Assembly (NCBI GenBank): GCA_041391225.1
Contig: JAWKOL010000030.1
Span: 1 to 64,000 of the forward strand
Direction of reading: 5' to 3'
From: RI-153 sp041391225
GTDB taxonomy: Bacteria > Chloroflexota > Anaerolineae > Caldilineales > Caldilineaceae
Length of the DNA stretch: 64,000 nucleotides
Made by a program: the position numbers and the translations under genes. Position 1 is the stretch's first letter. Each line of letters starts with the position of its first letter. This document shows, piece after piece, positions 35,662 to 45,730 of this stretch. Under the pieces are notes generated by a model. That model searched no databases. It saw only the letters and a list, made by a program, of their open reading frames with translations, and was not told the DNA's origin.

Positions 35662-38600
35662 ATGCCGTTGAAAAACGATCATTCTATGACAAACACCCGC
35701 ACGTCGATCTGGATCTATACCCTGCTTGGTCTGGTGCTGCTAACTGGGCTGACCATGCGCACCTGGAACGTCCGCTGGGACGCGGGCATGAATCCGCACC
35801 CCGACGAACGCAGCACCACCTGCTGGCCCGGCGGCTGGCTCGCCTGGCCCGAAAGCTGGGACGAGTTCCGCGATCCGCGGCAAAGCCCGCTCAACCCGCT
35901 GTGGAACCCCATCGAGCAGCGTGAATTCAGCTTCACCTACGGCCATTTCCCGCTCTATCTCGGCGTGCTCACCGGCGAAGTGTTGCACCGCCTGGCCCCC
36001 ATTGCCGACAATCTCCCTTTCCCCACTCGCATCGTGGACATGATGAACCGCGCCACCGAAGGCTGCGGCGGCGTCGCCGTCCCTGGTCGGCTCACCATTG
36101 CCCTGCTCGACACGCTCACGATTTTCTTCCTGTTCTTGCTGGGGCGACGTGTTTTTGGGGCGGGCGCGGGCCTGCTGGCGGCGACTTTCTACGCGTTTGC
36201 GGCGCAGGCGATCCAACTGAGCCATTTCTTTGCGATGGACCCGGCCAGCACCACCTTTACTGTTTTTGCGGTGTTGGGCGGCGTGTGGATGGTGCAAGAA
36301 CGATCCTGGCGTGCCGCCGTCCTCACGGGGATCGGGGCGGGCCTGGCGATCTCGTCGAAGTTCAGCGCGCTGCCGATCCTGGCGGTGCCAGTGGTGGCGG
36401 CAGCCATCGTCCTCTGGGAAGAGCGCAACAGCGGTCATGGACGCAGCGCCTTGCGCGTGCTGCTGGCCGCGCCGCTGGCGCTGGTTGTCGCCGCCGTCAC
36501 CTTTGCCGTCACCAGCCCGTATGCCATCCTCGATTGGGAGAACTTCATCCGCTTTACGCTGGTGGAGCAGGGCGCCATGGTGCGCGGCGTGGCCGACTTC
36601 CCCTTCACTCGCCAATACCGCAACACCACGCCATATCTCTACTTCATCCAACAGCAGATCGAGTGGGGGCTGTGGTGGCCGTTGGGCATCGTCGCCGCGC
36701 TGGGAACCTTCTGGTCGCTTTCGCGGATGCTGGCCATGAAGGCCCTCCCCGGTGAAATCCTGGCCTGGGCATGGTTGGTCCCCTACTTCGGCCTCACCGG
36801 CGCGTTTCTGGCCAAATTCAACCGCTACATGAGTCCTGTGCTGCCCTTCGCCCTACTTTTTGCAGCGGGGCTGTGTTGGTGGCTATGGCAGTGGGCCGAC
36901 GACCGACGACGGACGGCAGACGGGTGGGCGACATCGCCCGCGGTGGACGGCGCAACCCGCAATTCGCAATCCGCAATTCGCAATCTGCAATTGGCAACCC
37001 GCTCCCTTGCCCTCCTCCTCGCCACCATCGGCGTCGCCGGCGGCCTCTTCTGGTCTGCCGCCTACGTTAACGGCGTCTACGGTACGCCACATCCTTGGGC
37101 GCTGGCTGCGCGCTGGATGGCCGAGAACGTGCCTGCCGGATCAACCGTGCTTTGCGAGCAATGGGACGACTGTATGCCGTGGGGCGTCCCCGACGAGCCG
37201 CAGGTGAACGCCATCAACAGCCAGATCCGCCGCATCGACTGGGGTCCGTACGAAGAGGACACTGCGCAGAAGTACGAAATCCTGCGCCAAAAGCTGCGCG
37301 AAGCCGACTACGTGGCCTATTCGTCGAAGCGTATCTACGACAGCGTGGACGAACTGCCCGAACGCTACCCCATGACCACGCGTTACTACGATCTGATGTT
37401 TAGCGGGGAACTGGGCTTTGAGATCGCCTACGCCGCGTCGACGCCGCCCAGGTTGTTCGGCATCGAGTTCCCCGATCAGGCCGCGGACGAAAGCTGGAGC
37501 CTCTACGATCACCCGCAGGTGACGATCTTCCGCAAGGTGCGTGACCTGAGCGACGCCGAATTCGCGTCGCTGCTGGGCGGCGCGTGGGAAGGCGCTGTCC
37601 CGTACTACCGCGGTGAAGACTCGCCCATCGATCCGCTGCTCACCGCGCTGGGGCTGGGCAGCAACCCCAGCAGCCAGCGTTCGGGGCTGCTCAACGGCGT
37701 CATTGCGCTGTTGCGCGGCGAAGAGCGTCAGCCCGCGCCGGTGGAACCGCCCGACGATCTCACCAGCCTGGATCTGGATATACCGCTCGACCAACTGCCG
37801 GTAGTCGACGACTATCGCTGGAACAATCAGGCCAGCCAGAACACACTGCTGGCGATTGGCTGGTGGTGGTTGGTGGTGGCTGTCCTCGGTTGGCTGGCGT
37901 GGCCGATTGCCTTCGTCCTCTTCCGCCCGCTGCGTGATCGCGGCTACATGCTCAGCCGCGCGCTGGGCTGGCTGCTGGCCGGGTGGATTCTGTGGGTGTT
38001 GGCCGGGCTGGGCGTGGCGCACAACACGGTGACCAACGCCTGGCTGGCGGCGGCGCTGGTGGGCGTCCTTGGGCTGGTGGCGTTGGTGTGGAACTGGCGC
38101 GAGATGATCGCATTCCTGCGCAGATCAGGGCCGATCCTGTTGGTGGGTGAGGCGATCTTCGCCGTGGCGTACCTCTTTTTCGTCGTCATCCGCATGTACA
38201 ACCCCGATCTGTGGCAGCCCTGGTACGGCGGCGAAAAGTTCATGGAGTTTGCCTTCCTCAACGGCATCCTGCGCAGCCCCACCTTCCCGCCTGTGGACCC
38301 GCACTTCGCCGGTGGATTCATCAACTACTACTACTTTGGCATCTACCTGGTCGCCTACGTCATCAAGTTGACGGGCATCTACGCCGAGATCGCCTTCAAT
38401 CTGGCAATCCCCACGCTCTTTGCGTTGACAGTGGTCAACGCCTTCGCCGTGGCCTACTCCGCCGTCATCCCGGTGTTGAGAAGGCGGCCCGTGTGCCGCC
38501 CCCTCGTACCCCGCACAGGAACAAATGGCGACACGCTGTTGTCTTCGCGCTCTCCAGAACTGGATGGTTCACCGGACGCGCCGGCCGATGGCTGGGATTT

Positions 38601-40775
38601 TTCCGACTATCGCTCCTGGGGCCGCGTTTCACAGGCCAATGGGCCACAGACAACCATCCAGCGCGTTGCAGCGGCATTGCCTGGCGAGGATCCCACCACC
38701 GTGGACGTGCTCGACATCCGCATGACCGGCACGCAGCAAGGATCGCCGGTGATCCGTCATCGCATCGAACCGTCAACACTCACCGGAGACGGGGGCAGCG
38801 CCGGGACGACGGCCACCGCCATCCCCTGGCAGCGTGGCATCGGCGCGGCGCTGCTGGCGCCGCTCTTCGTGGCAATTTTGGGCAATCTCGACGCCTTCGC
38901 CCAGATTGTGCGGCGGCTGGGCAACCTGAGCACCATTGCCTTCGAAAGCGCCATCCCCGGCGTGGAGGGGCTGGTTCACGCCGTCAACGGGCTGTGGATC
39001 GTCCTCACCACCGACGCCAAACTGGCCGGTTACGATTTTTGGGCGCCCAGTCGCGTGCTGCCCGCCACGATCAACGAGTTCCCGTATTGGAGTTTCACCT
39101 TTGCCGACCTGCACCCGCACATGATCGGCATCCCCTTCTCGGTGCTCTTCCTGGCCCTGGTGCTGACCGTGCTGCGCCGCTACGGCTCCGACTGGCGGTC
39201 GCACTGGCGCTACGATCTGCTGCTGTTGGGCGCGTTCAGTCTGTTGCTCGGCACGCTGGCCGCCATTAACTTGTGGGAATTGCCAACGTATTTCGGTCTT
39301 GGCGTGTTGGCGCTGGCTGTGGCGAACTTCCGTGGCCGCGGACGTATCGATCTGCCGCTGCTTGTGGGCTTTGCGCTTGCCTACATCGCAGGCGCGTACT
39401 GCTGTTCTGGCCCTTCTTCAGCAACTACGAAAACGTGGGCGCCAGCGGTGTGGGCATGGTGCACTCCCCCGACGATCTGGGGCAATGGCTGCTGATCTGG
39501 GGCTTCTTCGCCTTCGTCGTCATCGGCTGGATCGTTTACGCCGTCACCCGCCCCGCTCGTCGCGGTGACGCCAAACCCACCGGCCTCGAACGCTGGATCA
39601 CGGCGACGTGGCGCAATATCGACCGTCTGCCGCGGCTCTTCGCCCTGCACGGGAAGCTGGTGCGGCGACCGTCGGTGCTCTACCTGCTGGGGCAATGGAT
39701 GGTGCCTGTGCTGGTGGCTGTCGCCCTCTTCGCCGCCTGGAGAGAGTGGACCGTCCTCGCGCTCTGCCTGCCCTTCCTGGGCATGTCGTTCCTGCTCGTC
39801 TGGCGGCGCGGACAGGTGGCAGACGCCGGTTCGCTCTTCGTGGCGCTGCTTGCTGTCACCGGTTTTGCGCTGCTGGCCGGCACACAGATCGTCTATCTGC
39901 GTGACTTCCTGCAAGGCGGTGACTGGTACCGCATGAACACGCTCTTCAAGTTTTTTATCCAGGTTTGGGTGTTGTGGGGTGTGGCCGCGGCGGTAGGGAT
40001 CGCCCGCGTGCTGCGGGTGGACGACGACGGACGGCGGACGACGGACGACGCGCCGAGTACAGTCCCGCTGAACGGCGACATGGGCGCAGCACCACTGTAC
40101 ACGCATCACGCACAACGCACTACGTTCTCCCCCGCCTGGCGCTTTGCCTGGCTCACCGGCGTTGTGTTGCTCGTCCTCGCTTCGCTGGCCTACCCCATCG
40201 TGGGGACGCCGGCGCGCTCGGATCAGCGCTTCCCCGGCTGGCGGCCCGAATTGGGAACACTGGATGGGTTGGCATTCATGCGGCAGGGCGTCTACTTCTG
40301 GCCCGACGGCAACAACCCCATCGAGTTTGGCTACGATTGGCAGGCAATCCAGTGGATCCTCGACAATGTGCGCGGCAATCTAGTCATCGCCGAATCCAGC
40401 GAGATGGACTACTACCGCGCCGGCGGCAGCCGCATCGCCAGCATGACGGGCTTGAGTGGTCTCAGCGGCAAGCACGCCGGCGAACAGCGCTACGGCCAGA
40501 TCGTGGGGCCGCGCAGTGGGTTGTTCAGCGAGTTCTGGTCCACGCCCGACATCGGACGCACCCAGCAGTTGATCGACGAATTGAACATCGATCTGATCTA
40601 CGTGGGCCAGTTGGAGCGTCATCTGCATCCCGGCGCAGTGGACAAACTGGCGCGCATGGCCGAACAGGGGTTGATCACACAGATCTACGCCAATGATCGG
40701 TCCATACTCTACGCCGTTACCGGGCGCTTGCTGCGCGCCGCCGACGAAGTCTACTATCCCAATCCGGGGGCCTGA
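35662..40775 (+). CDS. Giant GT-C/YYY (DUF2298) membrane fusion protein (one apparent frameshift)
   Basis: A membrane protein of about 1700 residues. The N-terminal half (about 1-720) looks like a GT-C glycosyltransferase: PHPDERST in the first loop (D48, E49), about ten helices and a soluble segment. The second half carries the Chlor_Arch_YYY/DUF2298 motifs: FINYYYFGIY (near 890), FADLHPHMIGIPF, RMNTLFKFFIQVW and IYVGQLER. The frame shifts near 39405 (AYIAGAYC, then LFWPFFSNYENVG). A hydrophilic insert of about 120 residues interrupts the YYY part. Three translated heptamer arrays lie in it (36896-37000, 40019-40124). Probably a polyprenyl-linked sugar transferase or flippase-associated factor; the activity is unknown. 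Confidence 0.82.
36896..37000. repeat. Two heptamer arrays inside a coding sequence
   Basis: 36896-36923 holds four CCGACGA-type units and 36952-37000 exactly seven GCAATTC-type units. The second reads in frame as ATRNSQSAIRNLQLATR (residues 431-447). They lie in a cytoplasmic-looking loop between helices of the GT-C/YYY fusion. Confidence 0.9.
40019..40124. repeat. Two more translated heptamer arrays
   Basis: 40028-40048 has three CGGACGA-type units (plus a partial one from 40019), read as DDDGRRTTDD. 40101-40124 has three ACGCATC-type units, read as THHAQRTT. Both lie in the same inter-helix loop of the YYY half. Confidence 0.88.
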
Positions 40776-41280
40776 GTGGATCTGGCACACCGCATCTTGG
40801 GCCGCGTGTGGCGCACGATCCCCGAGGGCGTGCGTTGGTACATTCAGTGGGCGCTCAACCCAAAGGTGGTGGTGGGCGTCAGCGGCATCCTACTCAACGA
40901 GCGCGACGAAGTGCTACTGCTCAGACATCGTTTCCACCCCGAGAACCCTGGGGCTTCCCGGCGGGTGGCTCAACCGCAGGGAATCAGTGGATCAGGCGTG
41001 GCTCCGCGAGGTCAAAGAAGAGACCGGCCTCGACGCCGTGGTGGAAGGGCTTGTGATGCAGGAAAACTCGCTCCTCACGCTGGAATTCATCCTGTGGGGA
41101 CGTGTCACCGGCGGCGCCCTTGCCCTCGACGGCCTGGAAATCCTCGACGCCCAGTACTTTGCCGCCGACAACCTCCCCGCCGGCCTGCACGAAGACCACC
41201 AAGCCGTGGTCCACATGGTCTTCGCGCGGCGGACGGTGGGGATGCCGAGGATCAAGAATAGAGTGATGCGTGATTCGTGA
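40776..41280 (+). CDS. Nudix hydrolase (one apparent frameshift)
   Basis: A Nudix hydrolase of about 168 residues that cleaves nucleoside diphosphates linked to another moiety, with a Mg-binding box. It starts with a GTG directly after the YYY gene stop (MDLAHRILGRVWRTIPEGVR), then VVVGVSGILLNERDEVLLL. The frame shifts near 40945 within a G-run, and the perfect Nudix box GWLNRRESVDQAWLREVKEE follows (G-x5-E-x7-RE-x-x-EE). The last residues, RVMRDS, come from a heptamer array. Position between two YYY genes suggests it hydrolyses a nucleotide sugar or housekeeping substrate. Confidence 0.85.
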
Positions 41281-41401
41281 TTCGTGGGTAGCGTAGGTTG
41301 TCGCTGGATTGGTGAGTTGCAGGTCTGCAAGTATGCAAGTGGCAGGTCTGCAAGTTTGCAGGTGACAATCGTTCACGCATCACGCATCACGCATCACGCC
41401 C
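41267..41401. repeat. Compound heptamer/octamer arrays
   Basis: TGATGCG/TGATTCG units at about 41267-41288 (containing the Nudix stop), TTGCAGGTC/TGCAAGTA 7-8-mers at about 41313-41365 and four CACGCAT units at 41374-41401. The outer arrays are in opposite orientation. No gene in the gap. Confidence 0.85.
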
Positions 41402-41416
41402 ATTTCAGTGAAACCT

Positions 41417-43872
41417 ATGCAATCCATTCTCGTTCCGTTCGTTCTCTGGTATCTCACAATTCAGTTGATTTCGCTGGCGGCGCTGCCGTTGGCGTTGCGC
41501 GTGTTCCCGGCGTTGGCGGATCGGGGGTATAGCTTCGCCAAGGCGTTGGGCGTGCTGCTGGTGGGGGTGGTCCTCTGGCTGGGGACGAGTTACGGCGTGC
41601 TGCGCAATGAAAGTGGCGGCGCGTGGTTGGCGCTGTTCGTGGTGGCAGGCGCGAGCGTGGCCGCGGCGTGGCCGTTGCGGTCTACGTGGCGCAGTCACCT
41701 GCCGGGTTGGCGGGCCGTGGTGACGGTGGAGGCGATCTTCCTGCTCTCCTTTGCGGCGTGGACGTGGGTACGCGCCCATGATCCGGCCATCAACCACACC
41801 GAACAGCCCATGGATCTCATGTTCATGTCGGGCATTTGGACCAGCCCCACCTTTCCGCCTCGTGATCCGTGGCTGGCCGACTATGCCATCAGCTACTACT
41901 ATCTCGGCTACTGGCTACTGTTGACAGTGGCGCGGCTGGCCGGGCAGGCGCCGGAAGTGGCCTACAATGTGGGGCAGGCGTGCTGGTTCGGCCTGCTTAT
42001 GGTGGGCAGCTTCGGCGTGGGTTACAACCTGGCGGCGGGGAAGGCAGCAGCGCGGCTCTCGGCGACGTTCGGCGGCCTGCTGACGGCGATTGCCGTAGGA
42101 TTGACCGGCAATCTGCACGTCCTCGTGGAATGGCTCTACGCCCAGGGCGTCAACGTGGACGGGCTTGCGCGTTGGGCAAATGTGCGCAACTTCCCCGAAA
42201 ACGCCCAGGTGACCAACCAATGGTTCATCGACGCTGGCTGGAGCTGGTGGTGGCGCAGTTCGCGCGTGATCAGCGACAGCGATCTTTTCGGGAATCACAT
42301 CGAAGTCATCGCCGAGTTCCCCAATTTCAGCTACGTCCTCGGTGACAACCATCCGCACGTCCTCGCCATGCCGTTTGTGCTGCTGGTGGTGGGTATGGCG
42401 CTCAACCTCTTCCTCTGGCGCGCGGACGCTGCTGATGCGCCCGACAGCGCCCCCGAAGATACCGGCCTGCTTATCCAACTGCGCACGGCGTGGACGAACC
42501 TGCTCGATGCCGTCCCCGCGCGGACTGGGGTTGCTACTGATCATCCTGGCCGCAGGCGCGTTGGTGGCGCTGAACACCTGGGACTTCCCGCCGTACTGGG
42601 TGCTGTTGACGGCGGCGGCGCTCTTCGTGCTCACGCCGCAGCGCGGACGGCGCAGGCGCTGTGGGCGCGGCGCTGCTGGCTGTGCTCGTCGTCGCAGGGA
42701 CGGTGGCGATCTACTCCCCCTACTTCCTCACCGCGCAGAGCCAGGCCGGCGGCATCGTCCCCAACTTCTTCAACCCCACGCGGCTACCCCAATTTTTGCT
42801 CTTCTGGGGACAGTTCCTGTTGGCCGTGGGCGCGTTGATGATGTTGGCCTGGGCTGAGCTGTCGCCGCGGCCACGCGAGATCGTCGTCAGCCTCGTTTTG
42901 GTGCTGGGGCTGCCGCTGATCTTCCTGGCCGGCACGTTTGCTCTGGCCCAGGGCAGCGACGCCGGCATGTCTGCACTGCAACGGATGCAGCTTCCCCCGG
43001 CGTTCGCAACCTATACCGACGCCGTGTTGGCGCGCTGGACGGCGCGACCGTGGGCTTTCCTCGCAGCGGGGACGTTGGCCGCGCTGCTGTTGGCGATCCT
43101 GTGGCGACGCTGGCAGGAACCTGTCCGCGCTGCGGATGTGCGCACCACCTTCGCACTGAGCATGGCTGCGATTGGTCTACTTTTGGCGTTTGGGCCGGAG
43201 TTCGTCTTTTTGCGCGACAATTTCGGCACACGCATGAACACAGTTTTCAAGTTCTACTACCAGGGCTGGCTGCTGTTGGCGGTGGCTGGCAGCTATGCCA
43301 TTGTGACGGCATTACAGGCGCGGCGACAGGTGATCTCTGCTGTGCTAGGCGGCGCGGCGCTTTTGCTGATCCTGGCGGGCCTGATCTATCCTGTTGCGGG
43401 CGCGTACGCCAAGATTCGCGGCTTTGGTTCGCCCACGCCCACGCTGAACGGCATCGCCTACGTCGGGGCCGATGAACAGGCCGCCATCGAGTGGATCCGG
43501 CTCAACACCGACCCCGAAGACATCGTCCTCCAGGGCAAAGGACGCAGCTACTGGGCGTCGGACAACCGGATCAACAGCGCCACCGGTCGCGCCACCCTGC
43601 TCGGCTGGGACGGTCACGAATCGCAGTGGCGCGGCGAAGCCTACGGCGAAATGGCGGCAGGTCGCCCCGAAGCCATCGAGACGATCTACCGCAGTGGCGC
43701 GCCCCTCGCCATCCGCCAGACCTTGGACACCTGGGGCATCGACTACGTTGTGGTCGGCCCCGTGGAACGCGAACTCTACAATCTCTCCCCCCTCGACGAC
43801 GCCCGCCTGCTCGAAGTGATGGATCTGTTGTTTGAGCAGGGGGGTGTGCGGATTTTTGGGCGGAGAGGGTAG
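41417..43872 (+). CDS. YYY-type (DUF2298) membrane protein (two apparent frameshifts)
   Basis: A polytopic membrane protein of about 815 residues, the single-domain class of the Chlor_Arch_YYY family. Motifs are AISYYYLGYWLL (near 158), VLGDNHPHVLAMPF, GTRMNTVFKFYYQGW and at the end YVVVGPVERELY, matching those of the fusion protein upstream. Frames shift near 42525 and 42655, with AALNTW-type helices continuing (LGLLLIILAAGALVALNTWD). The start is ambiguous: ATG 41417 or GTG 41408; neither has a ribosome-binding site. Its role is unknown. I recall the family as limited mainly to Chloroflexota and archaea and often next to TIGR03663 proteins, as here. Confidence 0.83.
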
Positions 43873-43877
43873 ATGGC

Positions 43878-43979
43878 GTAATGCGTAATTCGTCATGCGT
43901 AATTGGTCAATAAGGTTGGCTCCCTATTGGCGACCAATTTTTCTACGAATCATGCATTACGATTTACGCATTACGAAGG
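43878..43979. repeat. Inverted TAATGCG/ATTACGC heptamer arrays
   Basis: Arms at about 43878-43905 and 43945-43979, with an inner AATTGGTC/GACCAATT pair, resemble the elements at 5645 and 35549. The ribosome-binding site of the next gene begins right at its end. Confidence 0.82.
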
Positions 43980-43986
43980 AGCCGCT

Positions 43987-45727
43987 GTGAGTGAGTCTGT
44001 GAACTTGAAAGAAGTCGATACGATTGCCGCGGCGCCTGCCGGGTTTACGGTGGAACGGGCGATGTATGCGTTGCTGGCGACGGCGGCGCTGTTGGCGCGT
44101 GTGCTGGGGCTGGGCGCCGGGATGCCGCTGCTGCCACTGGAGACGGCGCAAGCGCTCTCAGCCTGGCGCGACGCCATGAACCTGGCGTTGACAGGCGCAA
44201 CGACGGCCGCGGCCCAAAGCCCGCTGCTGTACACGGTGCAACGCTTCATCTTCTGGATGACCGACGGCGGCAACGACGCCTGGGTGCGCCTCTTCCCCGC
44301 GCTGGTGGGGGCGGCGCTGGTGCTGGTCCCCTGGGCGTTGCGACGTCAACTGGGGCGCGGGGGCGCGCTGATCCTGGCCGGGCTGATCGCGGTCGATCCG
44401 TGGCTGTTGGCGTTCAGCCGCTTGGGCGATGGCGCGATCTTGTCGACGGCGGGGGCGCTGCTGTTGTGGGCGGCGCTGCTCAACTGGGATCGGCTGTCCG
44501 CGATGCAGTGGCGGTTGTTGGCCGTGGCCACGGCGCTATTCGTGTTGAGTGGACCATTGGCTTGGCTGCTGTTGCCACCCCTGGCATTGACCGCGGTGCT
44601 CACGCGCCCTGCGCTGCCTGCCGACAATCGTGAACGCAGATGGCTGCTCGGCCTCTTCGCTGCGACCGTCGTGATCGTGGCTACGGGCTGGTTGGCCTAC
44701 TGGGACGGCTGGGGCGTGCTCAGCAGCAGCGTGTCGGCGGCGTTGTCCTTTGTTGGCGGGGATCTCGGCTATCCGCTGCTGTGGCCGGTGACCCGGCTGA
44801 TCGTCGACCAGCCGTTTGTCTTCGCCGCGGGGGTGATCGGTCTGGTCCTCTTGCTGCGGGGCATGCGCGCAGGCGCGGCGGATCGTTCCTTGACGATTGG
44901 CCTGGGTGTGTGGGCGGTCTACGGCGTGGTGTTGTTGGCCCTGCCTGGCCGTAGCCCGATGACACTGCTGATCCTGGGGCTGCCATTGCTGGTGGCGGCG
45001 GCGGGGGACGGCGCGCCTGTTGCGCTTCTGCCTGACCGAGACAGATTGGCAAGATGGCTCACTGATCGCGGTGGCGTTGGGTGTTTTGCTTGTGACATCG
45101 TATTTCCTCAGCGCCGGCTACCTGAGCGCACAGATCGTGGACGCGCGCATGTTGCTCTTCTACCTGATCGTGCCGCTGTTGGTTGCGTTTTTCGTGTGGT
45201 GGTCGGGGTGGCAGACCACGGCGCAGGTGACCGGCCTGCTGGTGGCGGCAACGCTGTTGCTGGCGTCGCTGAGCAGCGCCTGGGATCTGTCGCTGCGCGG
45301 CGATCTGTTGCGGGGCAACCGGCTGTTCGAGACGTCGACGCAGCAGAATGTGCGTATGCTGGCCGACGATGTGGCCCAGTTGGGCGCGATCCGCGTGGGT
45401 GATCCCGGCGAGATCGACGTCTACGTGGCGCAGGTAGAATCGCCTTTGCAGCCGGTGTTGGGCTGGTATCTGCGCTTCGTGCGCGATCTGCGTTTTGTGG
45501 ACGCTATCGATCCGGCGCTCTATGGGCGAAACGTGCTGGTGATCTCTGCGCCCAATGTGCAGTTGGCGTTGCCGTCCGCGGCTGTGGGGAGCGACTATCC
45601 GCTTGTGCAGGACTGGCTGCCCACGGGCTTCGACACGTGGCGAAACCGTCTGCGCTGGGCTTTATTCCGTGAATTGAGGCAACTGCCGGCGTCCTCGTCG
45701 GTGGTTCTATGGGTACAAGAGGACTGA
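43987..45727 (+). CDS. GT-C-like membrane protein with degenerate acidic motif (one apparent frameshift)
   Basis: A polytopic membrane protein of about 580 residues resembling GT39-type transferases in topology: a first loop with a conserved position, about ten helices and a C-terminal soluble part (VYVAQVESPLQPVLGWYLRF). In the first loop the usual D-E pair reads LPLETAQAL, so only E52 remains. The GTG start has AAGGAG 5 bases upstream. The frame shifts near 45025 (PVALLP, then TETDWQDGSLIAVALG). It ends 3 bases before the TIGR03663-like gene, so the two are likely co-translated. It may be an inactive or specialised partner of its neighbour. Confidence 0.72.
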
Positions 45728-45730
45728 CGT

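Noticed and set aside
36896..37000. CRISPR-like regularly spaced repeats
   Set aside because: The units are 7 bases without spacers; this holds for all arrays in the window. No cas gene is present.
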